Below are positions 38,103 through 47,695 of a stretch of 64,000 bases of DNA, piece by piece (position 1 is the first letter of the stretch; every line of letters begins with the position of its first letter). Origin of the DNA: Duganella flavida (GTDB lineage Bacteria > Pseudomonadota > Gammaproteobacteria > Burkholderiales > Burkholderiaceae_D); the NCBI RefSeq assembly GCF_009857445.1, contig NZ_WWCN01000006.1, forward strand, positions 285,397-349,396, in the 5' to 3' direction. Both the position numbers and the translations under genes were made by a program. The notes beneath the pieces were generated by a model. The model saw only the letters and a list, made by a program, of their open reading frames with translations, had not been told where the DNA came from and made no database searches.

Positions 38103-41027
38103 TTACTGGCAAGCTTCGCATTCCTCGAAACCGTCGTCGCCTGGACGCAGGTAGCAGGCTTCGCCATCCGCTTCCACGGCGGCCGGAGCCACGGCCACTG
38201 GCGCCGGTGCGGCAGCTTGGGCGCTGGCCGACATGCCGCCATCCACTGCCACCGCGTTCAGCGCGCCGGTCTTGGAGGTCGACTTCTCGGTGTGGGTGGC
38301 CGAGGTGGTGCGCAGGTAGTAGGTGGTTTTCAGGCCACGCAGCCATGCCAGCTTGTAGGTTTCGTCCAGCTTCTTGCCCGATGCGCCAGCCATGTAGATG
38401 TTCAGCGACTGCGCCTGGTCGATCCACTTCTGGCGACGCGAGGCAGCTTCCACCAGCCAGCTTGGCGACACTTCAAACGCGGTGGCATAAATGTCACGCA
38501 GGTCGTTTGGAATGCGATCGATCTTGGCCAGCGAGCCGTCGAAGTATTTCAGGTCGGCGATCATCACTTCATCCCACAGGTCACGTGCTTTCAGGTCACG
38601 TACCAGGTAGGCGTTGATCTCGGTGAACTCGCCCGACAGGTTGGACTTCACGTACAGATTCTGGAAGGTCGGTTCGATGCAAGCCGACACGCCAATGATG
38701 TTCGAAATGGTCGCGGTCGGAGCGATCGCCACGCAGTTCGAGTTACGCATGCCGAACTTGGCGATGCGCTCGCGCACCGGGGTCCAGTCCATCGCTGCCG
38801 ACAGATCTTGCTCCAGGTAGCCGCCGCGTTCTTCGGCCAGCAGCTTGATCGAGTCCTGTGGCAGGATGCCGCGATCCCACAGCGAACCTTTGTACGAAGC
38901 GTAGTGGCCGCGTTCTTCCGCCAGTTCGGTCGATGCCAGGTAGGCGTAGTAGCAGACCGCTTCCATCGAGGTATCAGCAAACTGCACCGACTCCATCGAC
39001 GCGAACGGCACGCGCATCATGTGCAGGCAGTCCTGGAAGCCCATCACGCCCAGGCCTACCGGACGGTGACGCATATTCGCGTTACGCGCTTTTTCAACTG
39101 CGTAGTAGTTAATGTCGATCACGTTATCCAGCATGCGCATTGCGGTGCGGATGGTTTTTTGCAGCTTGACGTGATCCAGCTTGCCCTCTTTCATGTGGGC
39201 CGGCAGGTTGACCGAACCCAGGTTGCAGACGGCGATTTCGTCCGGACCGGTGTTCAGGGTGATCTCGGTGCACAGGTTCGAGCTGTGGACCATGCCCACG
39301 TGCTGCTGCGGCGAACGGATGTTGCACGGATCTTTGAAGGTGATCCATGGGTGGCCGGTTTCAAACAGCATCGACAGCATCTTGCGCCACAGGTCCAGCG
39401 CCTGGATTTTCTTGAACACGCGGATTTCGCCGGCGGCGGCTTTGGCTTCGTAGCCCAGGTAGGCTTTTTCGAAGGCTTTACCAACCAGGTCGTGCAGGTC
39501 CGGGGTATCGGATGGCGAGAACAGAGTCCACTCGCCTTTTTCCATCACGCGCTTCATGAACATGTCTGGAATCCAGTTGGCGGTGTTCATGTCGTGCGTA
39601 CGGCGGCGGTCATCGCCGGTGTTCTTACGCAGGTCCAGGAACTCTTCGATGTCCATGTGCCAGGTTTCCAGGTAGGCGCAGACTGCACCTTTGCGCTTGC
39701 CGCCCTGGTTCACTGCCACAGCGGTGTCGTTGACCACTTTCAGGAACGGCACCACGCCTTGCGATTTGCCGTTGGTGCCCTTGATGTGGGCGCCCAGAGC
39801 ACGTACTGGGGTCCAGTCGTTACCCAGGCCGCCGGCGAATTTCGCCAGCAGGGCGTTTTCCTTGATGGCGTCGTAGATGCCTTCCAGGTCGTCCGACACG
39901 GTGGTCAGGTAGCACGACGACAGCTGCGAACGCAGGGTGCCCGAGTTGAACAGGGTCGGGGTCGACGACATGAAGTCGAAGCTCGACAGCAGGTTGTAGA
40001 ACTCGATGGCGCGCGCTTCGCGGTCGCTTTCGTTCAGGGCCAGGCCCATGGCGACACGCATGTAGAACGCCTGCGGCATTTCGATGCGGGTGTCGCGGAT
40101 GTGCAGGAAATAGCGGTCATACAGGGTTTGCAGGCCGATGTAACCGAATTGCAGATCGCGGTCAGCGACGATAGCTTTGGCCAGACGGGCCAGATCGAAC
40201 TCGCCCAGTTTGGTGTCCAGCAGTTCGGCAGCGATACCCTTGGCGATGTACTGCGGGAAGTAGGTCACGTATTCGGCAGCAGCGGCGCCTTGCGCAACTT
40301 CCTTGCCGAAGACTTCTTTACGAATGGTGTGCAGCAGGATGCGGGCGGTCACTTGCGAGTAAGCCGGATCCTTTTCCATCAGCGCGCGGGCAGCCAGGAT
40401 GGCGGATTTGTGCAGCTCTTCGACCGGTACGCCGTCGTACAGGTTTTTCAGGGTTTCAGCGACGATAGCGTCGGCATCCACATGTTTTTCCAGGCCGATG
40501 CAGGCGGCGTTAATCAGGCCGGTCACACGCGACAGTTCCAGCGGCTTGCGCTCGCCGTTTTCCAGCACGTGGATTTGCGGTGCAGCGATGGTGGTGGCGC
40601 CCGACGCTTCCTTGGCCAGGCGACGCTCTTCCATTTGCTTGGCGCGGTACAGCACGTAAGCGCGAGCGACGTCGTGTTCGCCCGAACGCATCAGGGCCAG
40701 TTCAACCTGGTCTTGCACGTCTTCGATGTGGAAAGTGCCGCCCGATGGCTGACGGCGGACCAACGCCGCGACCACGCTAGCGGTCAGCTGCTCGACCAGT
40801 TCGCGGATGCGGGCCGAAGCCGCGCCTTGGCCGCCGTTCACGGCCAGGAAGGCCTTGGTCATGGCGACTGCAATTTTCGATGGTTCGAATGCGACGACTG
40901 CGCCGTTACGGCGGATGATGCGGTAGTCACCGAGGTCGCTCGCTGCCGTTACCGGGCTGCTGGCGGTACTCGCAGCCACTGCTGGTACCAGTGCTGGATT
41001 GATGGTGATGTCTTGAGTAGATTGCAT
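38103..41027 (-). CDS. nrdA: Ribonucleoside-diphosphate reductase alpha subunit, class Ia, two ATP-cones
   Basis: Reduces ribonucleoside diphosphates for DNA synthesis. 974 aa. The N-terminus has a clear ATP-cone (RRNGAVVAFEPSKIAVAMTKAF, about 35-120) and a second cone-like segment (HVLENGERKPLELSRVTGLINAA, about 135-230). Two cones are known in Pseudomonas NrdA. Catalytic parts include the NLCTEI region, MRHRPVGLGVMGFQD and the C-terminal redox pair in ECEACQ. ATG at 41027. Predicted regulation by NrdR through the boxes upstream. Confidence 0.97.
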   Translation of the reverse strand: MQSTQDITINPALVPAVAASTASSPVTAASDLGDYRIIRRNGAVVAFEPSKIAVAMTKAFLAVNGGQGAASARIRELVEQLTASVVAALVRRQPSGGTFHIEDVQDQVELALMRSGEHDVARAYVLYRAKQMEERRLAKEASGATTIAAPQIHVLENGERKPLELSRVTGLINAACIGLEKHVDADAIVAETLKNLYDGVPVEELHKSAILAARALMEKDPAYSQVTARILLHTIRKEVFGKEVAQGAAAAEYVTYFPQYIAKGIAAELLDTKLGEFDLARLAKAIVADRDLQFGYIGLQTLYDRYFLHIRDTRIEMPQAFYMRVAMGLALNESDREARAIEFYNLLSSFDFMSSTPTLFNSGTLRSQLSSCYLTTVSDDLEGIYDAIKENALLAKFAGGLGNDWTPVRALGAHIKGTNGKSQGVVPFLKVVNDTAVAVNQGGKRKGAVCAYLETWHMDIEEFLDLRKNTGDDRRRTHDMNTANWIPDMFMKRVMEKGEWTLFSPSDTPDLHDLVGKAFEKAYLGYEAKAAAGEIRVFKKIQALDLWRKMLSMLFETGHPWITFKDPCNIRSPQQHVGMVHSSNLCTEITLNTGPDEIAVCNLGSVNLPAHMKEGKLDHVKLQKTIRTAMRMLDNVIDINYYAVEKARNANMRHRPVGLGVMGFQDCLHMMRVPFASMESVQFADTSMEAVCYYAYLASTELAEERGHYASYKGSLWDRGILPQDSIKLLAEERGGYLEQDLSAAMDWTPVRERIAKFGMRNSNCVAIAPTATISNIIGVSACIEPTFQNLYVKSNLSGEFTEINAYLVRDLKARDLWDEVMIADLKYFDGSLAKIDRIPNDLRDIYATAFEVSPSWLVEAASRRQKWIDQAQSLNIYMAGASGKKLDETYKLAWLRGLKTTYYLRTTSATHTEKSTSKTGALNAVAVDGGMSASAQAAAPAPVAVAPAAVEADGEACYLRPGDDGFEECEACQ

Positions 41028-41103
41028 TTAAGCTCCCCGGTTACAACGCGCAGTCATTGCTGCTCGCATATGTTTGTTTAACAAGAGTTGGCCCTGCGGC
41101 AAC

Positions 41104-41117
41104 CACTAGATATAGTG
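41104..41117. promoter_or_regulatory. NrdR box 1
   Basis: CACTAGATATAGTG, close to the NrdR consensus, downstream of the predicted +1 of nrdA. Box 2 begins 31 bases away, three helical turns. Confidence 0.72.
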
Positions 41118-41134
41118 CCTGACCCAACTCGATC

Positions 41135-41148
41135 CACTGATTGTAGTA
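41135..41148. promoter_or_regulatory. NrdR box 2
   Basis: CACTGATTGTAGTA, a weaker match, overlapping the -10 of the nrdA promoter. It is in phase with box 1 (31 bases). Confidence 0.65.
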
Positions 41149-41168
41149 GCCGGATTTTCCCGGTGCAA
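41140..41168 (-). promoter_or_regulatory. nrdA promoter
   Basis: On the minus strand: TTGCAC (41168-41163), 17-base spacer, TACAAT (41145-41140). Both NrdR boxes lie at or just after it. Confidence 0.75.
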
Positions 41169-41198
41169 GGGGAAATTTTGTCGTTTACGGCAATTTTT

Positions 41199-41819
41199 CT
41201 ATTGACTTTGCGAAAGGCCTTTTGCCACGCCTAGTCCGGCGATAGCGGCCACTAACGCGGGCTCATCAAGTGCCTTTTCTTTGAGCAATTTCTGATAATG
41301 TTCCCATTCAAACAACGGTCCGGGATCGGTCTTCCGGCCCGGCGCTATGTGTTCATGTCCCTGCACGTCGGTCAACGGATAGTGTTCCAGCAGCGCCAAT
41401 GTCAGTTCGGCTAGTGCCGTGTACTGGGCCGCTTCAAACGGCACGAAATCACTGCCTTCCAGCTCTACGCCGATAGCAAAATCATTACATTTCTCGCGCC
41501 CGCGAAAGCTGGACACGCCGGCATGCCAGGCGCGTTCGTTAGCAGAAACGTATTGAATGATGCGGCCATCGCGGCGGATGAAAAAGTGGCTGGAAACCTT
41601 CAGCCCACGCAGGTTGACGAACGAGGGGTCAGCATTATAGTCGATCCGGCCGGTGAACAGGTCGGACACGTGCGGACCGCTGAATTCCCCACCCGGCAGC
41701 GAGATGTTGTGGACCACCAGCAGGGTGATGTCTTGCGGGTCCGGGCGGGCGTCGAAATTGGGACTGTCATAGCGCTGCGCCTGAGGCATCCAGCCATCAA
41801 AACCACTCACCGGGTTCAC
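41199..41819 (-). CDS. ampD: 1,6-anhydro-N-acetylmuramyl-L-alanine amidase
   Basis: Cytosolic zinc amidase that removes the peptide from anhydro-muropeptides in wall recycling. 206 aa from GTG at 41819, overlapping the pilR stop (GTGA). Longer frames run through pilR and are excluded. Zinc ligands: H in LLVVHNISLPGG, H in DVQGHEHIAPGRKTDPG, and the D of the same motif. The start fits the family pattern W-[LM]-P-x-A. AmpD and Mpl in the same window act in the same recycling pathway. Confidence 0.94.
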   Translation of the reverse strand: MNPVSGFDGWMPQAQRYDSPNFDARPDPQDITLLVVHNISLPGGEFSGPHVSDLFTGRIDYNADPSFVNLRGLKVSSHFFIRRDGRIIQYVSANERAWHAGVSSFRGREKCNDFAIGVELEGSDFVPFEAAQYTALAELTLALLEHYPLTDVQGHEHIAPGRKTDPGPLFEWEHYQKLLKEKALDEPALVAAIAGLGVAKGLSQSQ

Positions 41820-43249
41820 GTATCCGGCTCCTGGATATTCAGTTTCTGCATCTGGTAGCGCAGCTGGCGGAAGCTGATGCCCAGCAGTTGCGCGGCCTGG
41901 GTGCGGTTGAACTGCGTTTGCGCCAGCGCGCGCAGGATGATGTCGCGCTCGACCTGGATCAGGTATTCGGGCAGGCTGGATGGCAGCGAGTCCGGGTTCG
42001 GCGGCGACACTGGCGGTACCGGTGCGGCCGGAGCGGTCCATGCCGGCACCGGTGCAGGCAGCGGCGCTACCACTTCCGCAGTGCGCGCACCCTTCAATGC
42101 CAGGTCGCCGACTTCGATCACGCCATCGTTGGCAAAGGCCAGCGCGCGTTCGAGGATATTTTCCAGCTCGCGCACATTGCCGGGGAAGGAATAGCCTTTC
42201 AGCGCATCCAGCACGCCGGCGCCCAGCACCACCTTGTGTTCAAAGGTGCCGAGACGTTCGAGGATGGCGCCGGTCAGTTCGCCCAGGTCATCGAGCCGTT
42301 CGCGCAGCGGCGGCAGCGTCAGTTCGATCACGTTCAGGCGATAGAACAAGTCCTGCCGGAAGCTGCCCTGCTCCACGCATTGGGCCAGGTTCTTGTGGGT
42401 CGCACTAATAATACGCACATCGACCGGCTCTTCGGCGGTCGCGCCGATCTTGCGCACGCGCCGTTCTTGAATAGCGCGCAGCAGCTTGACCTGCATGGCC
42501 AGCGGCAGGTCAGCCACTTCGTCCAGCATCAGGGTGCCGCCGTTGGCGGCCTGGAAAAAGCCTTCGCGGTCGTCGGCCGCGCCGGTGAAGGAGCCTTTGC
42601 GATAGCCGAAGAACTCCGCTTCCATCAAGGCTTCCGGAATCGCGCCGCAGTTGACAGCGATGAAGGGTTTGCCCGCGCGCGAGCTTTGCGCGTGGATCTC
42701 GCGCGCCGCCAGTTCCTTGCCGCTGCCTGATTCGCCATGGATGTAGACCGGCGCCATCGAGCGCGCCAGCCGCGCGATCTGCGCGCGCAGCGCCTGGATC
42801 ACGGCCGACTCGCCGCGCAAACGGCTGACGGTAGTCGCGGCGCTCGGCGCTTGTACGGCTGCCGGTCCGGCGTTCAGGCGCAAGGCCGATTGCACCATCA
42901 CGCGCAGCTGGTCCAGCGCAACGGGCTTGGAGATGTAATCGAAAGCGCCGGCTTTCAGCGCCACCACCGCGTTGTCGGCACTGCCGAAGGCGGTGACCAC
43001 CGCCACCGGCGTGTTCTTATATGCCGCCGTCACTTCGCGCACCAGTTCCAGCCCAAGGCCGTCCGGCAAGCGCATATCGGTCAGCACCAGTTGGTATTCT
43101 GTAGCCAGCAGCGCGCGCGCCTCGGCCAGCGTGGCGGCGCTGTCGACGTCCAGCCCCATTTTCAGCAGGGTCAGTTCCAGCAGTTCGCGCAGGTCGGCCT
43201 CGTCGTCGACGACCAGGACGCGCGGAACGCGAGAAGAAGCAACACTCAT
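41816..43249 (-). CDS. pilR: Sigma-54 response regulator PilR
   Basis: Activates pilin transcription with sigma-54 after phosphorylation by PilS. 477 aa from the ATG at 43249 (one base shared with the pilS stop). Receiver domain (1-125) with VVDDEAD and phosphoacceptor D in LVLTDMRLPDG. AAA+ domain with Walker A GESGSGKE, the sigma-54 loop written GSFTGA (a serine variant seen in PilR), and GGTLMLDEVADLP. A Pro/Ala linker near 395-420 leads to a Fis-type helix-turn-helix (NRTQAAQLLGISFRQLRYQMQKL). Confidence 0.95.
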   Translation of the reverse strand: MSVASSRVPRVLVVDDEADLRELLELTLLKMGLDVDSAATLAEARALLATEYQLVLTDMRLPDGLGLELVREVTAAYKNTPVAVVTAFGSADNAVVALKAGAFDYISKPVALDQLRVMVQSALRLNAGPAAVQAPSAATTVSRLRGESAVIQALRAQIARLARSMAPVYIHGESGSGKELAAREIHAQSSRAGKPFIAVNCGAIPEALMEAEFFGYRKGSFTGAADDREGFFQAANGGTLMLDEVADLPLAMQVKLLRAIQERRVRKIGATAEEPVDVRIISATHKNLAQCVEQGSFRQDLFYRLNVIELTLPPLRERLDDLGELTGAILERLGTFEHKVVLGAGVLDALKGYSFPGNVRELENILERALAFANDGVIEVGDLALKGARTAEVVAPLPAPVPAWTAPAAPVPPVSPPNPDSLPSSLPEYLIQVERDIILRALAQTQFNRTQAAQLLGISFRQLRYQMQKLNIQEPDT

Positions 43250-44946
43250 CAAACAGCCTTTCCTTGCTTCTGCCCGGGCGAGGCGAAGGTGATTACAAAG
43301 CGCCCGCTCAACGCCGGGCTGCCGTCGGCGCTGTCCTGATGATCAAAACGGTATTCATAGTCCAGCCGCGCTTCGTTATTCAAGCACAATTCCCGCGCCA
43401 GATACAGTCCCAGTCCCGTGCCTTTGCTGGATGTGGTGTAAAACGGTTCAAACAAGTGGGCGCGGACTTCGGGCGAAATGCCGGGGCCATCGTCCTGCAC
43501 GTGCAGTTCCAGCCGCTGCGCCTTATCGCGCACTGCGTCGAGGCGGATCGACGCCGGCCCGCCGCTGGCGTAGCGCACCGCGTTGTTCAGCAGGTTGAGC
43601 ACCACTTCGCGCAGGTGCAGGCCATCGAAGCGCACCAGCGTGCCCGGCGCCACCGTTACGCCGACGATCTCCGGCGCCAGGCTGTGGGTGTCGATGAATT
43701 CAGCGCGCAGCTCGGCCAGGAAGGTGTCCAGCGCCAGCGGCTCGCTGTGCGGCTGCGCCTTGCGCGACAGCTGCAGGATATCCTCCACCATGCGGTTCAC
43801 GCGGGTGACATTGTCGCCGATGATTTTCAACAGGCGCTGGTGCACCGGGTCGGTAATGTCCTCGCCCAGCAGCGCGGTGGCGTGGCCGATGGCCGACAGC
43901 GGATTGCGCACCTCGTGCGCGATACTGGCGGTCAGTCGCCCCATCGACGCCAGCTTCAGTTGCTGCGCCTGATTCTCGATGCCGGTGACGTCCTGCAAAA
44001 AGATCACGCTGCGCTGGGCGCCAAGATCATGGGTATCGGCCGCGGCAAAGCGCACTTTCAGATGTGCGGCCAGGTCGCGGCGCGCGCTCCATGCAGCGGT
44101 CATGCCTTCCAGCGCAGCGTCGTTGAATGGTTTGATGGTAAGGAAGGCGGTCGAACGCGTGGCGTCGGCACGCCAGTCATGGTAAGCCTGTGCCAGCGGC
44201 GCCAGCGCCACCGCCGCCGACAGTTTAAATTTGAGCTCCGGCCCGACGAGGCCCAGCATGTGCGCCGCCGCCGGATTACCGGCAAACACCTGCCCGTCCG
44301 GATCCACCACCAGAATGCCGTCGCCGATATTCGCCATCACCAGCCGGTTGACGGCTTGCTGCACATTGATTTCGACGCCGCGCTGGTTGGCCAGTTCCTC
44401 CTGCCCGATCAACTTGGCGGCCATGCGGTTCACCACCAGCACGGCGGCCAGGAAGGCGGCACCGTACAAGCCGGCCTGCATCACATCACGGTCGCTTTCG
44501 GTGATGAAGATCTGCCAGGTGGTGTCGCCGAGCAGGAATAACGCCACCAGCGAGGCGCAGAACAGCGACATCACCAGCGGCGCCAGAATCGCCAGCCCGG
44601 CCAGCGGGAACAGATAGAGTATCGCCAGCCCGCTGCGCATACCGCCGCCGGCCAGGTACAGCAAGGAGATGATGGCAAGGTCGCAGGCGATCTGCGACAG
44701 CAGCTGCAGCACGAAGCGGCGCTGCACATACACCGCCGACAGCGTGAAGCAAATCGCCAGCCCAAGATAAATCAGGCAGATTTGCAGGTAAAGATACTGG
44801 CCCGATGCGCGCAGGCCGCGGTTATCGAAACTCAGGTAGACCAGCAGCACCAGCGCGATCACCACCCGCGTGGCGTTCAGCGTTTGCAGCGAGCGCCAGA
44901 AGGTAGCGCGCGATTCGGCCGACAGGGCTTGCAGGCGCGCGATCAC
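43249..44946 (-). CDS. pilS: Membrane sensor kinase PilS
   Basis: Histidine kinase of the PilSR pair, senses pilin in the inner membrane. 565 aa, GTG start at 44946. About six hydrophobic segments in the first 190 residues, then a PAS-like region (NIGDGILVVDPDGQVFAGN). The phosphoacceptor H lies in ASIAHEVRNPLSAIGHA. The ATPase N box VVLNLLNNAVRYA and G boxes DDGPGIS and GTGLGLYLAREL are intact. Overlaps pilR by one base. Confidence 0.94.
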   Translation of the reverse strand: MIARLQALSAESRATFWRSLQTLNATRVVIALVLLVYLSFDNRGLRASGQYLYLQICLIYLGLAICFTLSAVYVQRRFVLQLLSQIACDLAIISLLYLAGGGMRSGLAILYLFPLAGLAILAPLVMSLFCASLVALFLLGDTTWQIFITESDRDVMQAGLYGAAFLAAVLVVNRMAAKLIGQEELANQRGVEINVQQAVNRLVMANIGDGILVVDPDGQVFAGNPAAAHMLGLVGPELKFKLSAAVALAPLAQAYHDWRADATRSTAFLTIKPFNDAALEGMTAAWSARRDLAAHLKVRFAAADTHDLGAQRSVIFLQDVTGIENQAQQLKLASMGRLTASIAHEVRNPLSAIGHATALLGEDITDPVHQRLLKIIGDNVTRVNRMVEDILQLSRKAQPHSEPLALDTFLAELRAEFIDTHSLAPEIVGVTVAPGTLVRFDGLHLREVVLNLLNNAVRYASGGPASIRLDAVRDKAQRLELHVQDDGPGISPEVRAHLFEPFYTTSSKGTGLGLYLARELCLNNEARLDYEYRFDHQDSADGSPALSGRFVITFASPGQKQGKAV

Positions 44947-44958
44947 GGCGCGAAGGCG

Positions 44959-45249
44959 TTACGCGGACGGCAGTGCGGCATGGGCCGCGCTGCAATAGTC
45001 ACGGCCATTGGCCTGCACCGTTTCCGAGGCAGGATAGAAGATGCCGCAGTGCGCGCATTGCACCATCACCTCGGCATCGTTGGCCGCTTGCGAACGCGAT
45101 GGCGCCTGCTGCGCCTGTGCCTGCGGCGCAGGCGGCTGTTGTTGTTGGCGGAACTGCTGCTGATGGCGCTTTTGCGCCTCACGGATCTTGGAACGGATTG
45201 CGAAGATCACCAGGAATACCAACGCTAGCCAGAAAATAATACGGCTCAT
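44959..45249 (-). CDS. PP0621-like small membrane protein
   Basis: 96 aa from ATG at 45249, overlapping the ypjD stop (ATGA). One N-terminal membrane helix (SRIIFWLALVFLVIFAIR) is followed by a Gln/Ala/Pro-rich linker and a C-terminal cysteine cluster (MVQCAHCG ... YCSAAH) that may bind zinc. Common next to pilS in betaproteobacteria; function unknown. Confidence 0.85.
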   Translation of the reverse strand: MSRIIFWLALVFLVIFAIRSKIREAQKRHQQQFRQQQQPPAPQAQAQQAPSRSQAANDAEVMVQCAHCGIFYPASETVQANGRDYCSAAHAALPSA

Positions 45250-46049
45250 GCCCAACCCTTATGCAAAACCACTTCAAACACAAAACGGCTGCCAACATAC
45301 GCCAGCAGCAAAGTCGCAAAGCCGGCCAGCGTGAAGCTCAGCGCCGTCTTGCCGCGCCAGCCACGGAAGCGACGGCCGGCCAGCAGCGCGGCAAACAGCA
45401 CCCATGACAGCAGCGTGAACACCGATTTGTGATCCCATTTCAGCGCCTGCCCGAACAACTCTTCCGAAAACACGATGCCCGACAACACGGTAAGGCTCAA
45501 TAGCGCGAAGCCGAAGCCTATCATGCGGAACAACAGTTTTTCCATCGTCAGCAGCGCCGGCAGCTGGTCCAGCGCCCCGGACAAAAACGATTTGCGGTCG
45601 GTACGCGCATGCAGGCGCGACTCCTGCAACGCCATCAGCACGGCGTGGAAGGCGGCGATGGTCAGCGTCGAATACGCCATGGTGGCGATGGCGATGTGCC
45701 AGCCGAACAGCGGCGACTTGCCTTCCAGCGGCACCAGATTCCCCGGGAAGACCAGCTGCAGCAGCGCGGCGACGGCGGCCACCGGCATCACCAGCCGGCG
45801 CAGGCTATCGAGGCTAAAATTCTGGTTCTCGATCCAGTAAGCGGCTACCGACACCCACAGCGCCGACGACAGCATGGCGGCAAAGCCGAAACGCAGCGTG
45901 CCGCCGGCGGCGATTTCCGACCACAGGCCGGCGCCGTGCAGCAGCCATGCGGCCAGCGTGACAACCGAAATCAGGCCGCCGCGGCGCGAAGGCAGCGCGG
46001 CACACACGATGTACAGCACAATGGCTGCGATAAAAGAATAAGTCTGCAT
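45246..46049 (-). CDS. ypjD: YpjD/CcsA-type cytochrome c assembly-like membrane protein
   Basis: 267 aa with about eight hydrophobic helices. It resembles CcsA/CcmC-type haem handling proteins but lacks a full tryptophan-rich WWD motif; LFGWHIAIATMAYSTL and HKSVFTLLSWVLFA carry the conserved histidines. Role unproven. In many betaproteobacteria this gene abuts ffh; here five genes lie between them. Confidence 0.88.
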   Translation of the reverse strand: MQTYSFIAAIVLYIVCAALPSRRGGLISVVTLAAWLLHGAGLWSEIAAGGTLRFGFAAMLSSALWVSVAAYWIENQNFSLDSLRRLVMPVAAVAALLQLVFPGNLVPLEGKSPLFGWHIAIATMAYSTLTIAAFHAVLMALQESRLHARTDRKSFLSGALDQLPALLTMEKLLFRMIGFGFALLSLTVLSGIVFSEELFGQALKWDHKSVFTLLSWVLFAALLAGRRFRGWRGKTALSFTLAGFATLLLAYVGSRFVFEVVLHKGWA

Positions 46050-46070
46050 CCCGGCAGTCTACACCATCGC

Positions 46071-46862
46071 TCAATCCACGGCAGCCATGCGCAGCTCGTC
46101 GTGATGGTGGCGCTGCTGCTCCTCCATCACCAACTGACCCAGCTCGCGCTTGAGGGCATTGAATTCGGCGGCGGCCGGATCGCGCAGGCGCGGCAAGTCG
46201 ATCAGCAGGTCGCGCTTGACGGTGCCGGGACGGTAGGTCATCACCACAATGCGGTCGGCCAGGTAAATCGCCTCTTCGATCGAGTGGGTGACGAAGATGA
46301 TGGTCTTTTTCAGCTCGGACCAGATGCGCAGCAGTTCATCCTGCAGGTTGCGGCGCGTGAGCGCGTCCAACGCGCCGAACGGTTCGTCCATCAGCATGAT
46401 GGGCGAATCCAGCGCCAGCACACGCGCAATCGCCACCCGCTGGCGCATGCCGCCCGACAGGTCTTTCGGATAGCGGTTGCGGAAGTCCTGCAGCGACAGC
46501 ATATTCAGCAGCTTATCCACCGTGGCCTGGATCTGCGCTTTCGGCTGGCCCTTGATTTCCAGGCCGAAGGCGATGTTGTCGGCCACCGTCATCCACGGGA
46601 ACAGCGCGTATTCCTGGAACACCATGCCGCGCTCCGGGCCGGGCGCGGTCACCAGCTTGCCGTCGGCGGTGATGCTGCCGGACGACGGCGGCGCGAAGCC
46701 TGCCACCGCGTTCAGCAGGGTCGACTTGCCGCAGCCGGAAGGTCCGAGCAAGCACACGAACTGGCCCTGCGGGATTTCCAGGTTGATGTCCTTGAGCGCC
46801 ACCACTTCGCGTTCGGCGGTCTGGAACACCTTGTTCACTTGCGAGATGAGGATGTGCGACAT
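46071..46862 (-). CDS. NitT/TauT-type ABC transporter ATPase
   Basis: 263 aa. Walker A GPSGCGKST is at 40-48, the Q-loop follows, signature [13 protein letters not shown] is near 134-146 and Walker B IMLMDEPFGALD follows. ATG at 46862 shares one base with the permease stop (TGATG); a TTG one codon earlier is rejected. Last gene of the permease/ATPase/binding-protein operon. Confidence 0.93.
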   Translation of the reverse strand: MSHILISQVNKVFQTAEREVVALKDINLEIPQGQFVCLLGPSGCGKSTLLNAVAGFAPPSSGSITADGKLVTAPGPERGMVFQEYALFPWMTVADNIAFGLEIKGQPKAQIQATVDKLLNMLSLQDFRNRYPKDLSGGMRQRVAIARVLALDSPIMLMDEPFGALDALTRRNLQDELLRIWSELKKTIIFVTHSIEEAIYLADRIVVMTYRPGTVKRDLLIDLPRLRDPAAAEFNALKRELGQLVMEEQQRHHHDELRMAAVD

Positions 46863-47695
46863 CAATTCTCCAATCCGCGGTGCCAGCGCAGCAGGTAGTT
46901 ATTCAACTTGTTCATGCCGACGTCGATGGCCAGGCCAATCAAACCGATGGTAATCATGCCAGCGATGATTTTGTCGGACCAGAAGTACTCGCGCGCTTCG
47001 AGGATGCGGAAGCCAAGGCCGTTATTCACCGCCACCATCTCGGCCACGATCACCACGATGAAGGCGGTGCCGATGCCGATGCGCACGCCGGACAGGATGT
47101 AGGGCACGGCGGCCGGCAGGATCACGCGGGTGAACATGGTGAAGCCGGAAGCGCCGAGATTGCGGGCGGCGCGGATATAAATACCGTCCACCTGGCGCAC
47201 GCCGGCGATGGTATTCATCAGCACCGGGAAGAAAGCGCCCAGCGCGATCAGGAACACGGCCGGCGGATTGCCAAGGCCGAACCACAGCATCGACAGCGGA
47301 ATGTAGGCAATCGGCGGAATCGGCCGCACCATCTGCACCAGCACATTGAACCAGTCGTAGACGCGGTTGCTCATGCCCATCGCCAGCCCAAGCGGCAAGG
47401 CCAGCCCGCCGCCGATCAGGAAGCCGACCACCACGCGGTACAAGCTACTCAGCGAATCGGTAATCAGCTCGCCGGAGACGGCCCAGTGCAGCCAGTTGCC
47501 GGCCGCCGGATCATACGGTTGCAGCGGCAGCAGGTAGGCGATCCACTTCTCCGCCACCGCCAGCGGCGACGGCAGCACTTGCGGATTGACCCAGCCCAGC
47601 GCCGCCACCGTCTGCCACACCGCTACCACCACGGCCGGCAGCACCAGCCCGATGCCGATCTGCCGCAAGGAGGACGAGTGCGAGCCGGCCGCCAT
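46862..47695 (-). CDS. NitT/TauT-type ABC permease
   Basis: 277 aa, about six membrane helices. The EAA-like loop RAARNLGASGFTMFTRVILPAAVPYILSGVRIG lies in the second half and contacts the ATPase. Overlaps both neighbours by one base, so the whole transporter is coupled. Confidence 0.92.
   Translation of the reverse strand: MAAGSHSSSLRQIGIGLVLPAVVVAVWQTVAALGWVNPQVLPSPLAVAEKWIAYLLPLQPYDPAAGNWLHWAVSGELITDSLSSLYRVVVGFLIGGGLALPLGLAMGMSNRVYDWFNVLVQMVRPIPPIAYIPLSMLWFGLGNPPAVFLIALGAFFPVLMNTIAGVRQVDGIYIRAARNLGASGFTMFTRVILPAAVPYILSGVRIGIGTAFIVVIVAEMVAVNNGLGFRILEAREYFWSDKIIAGMITIGLIGLAIDVGMNKLNNYLLRWHRGLEN

Noticed and set aside
37908..41081. Very long plus-strand frame of about 1057 codons opposite nrdA
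   Set aside because: Antisense shadow of a GC-rich gene; composition (His/Arg/Val-rich) is typical of such shadows and nrdA is certain.
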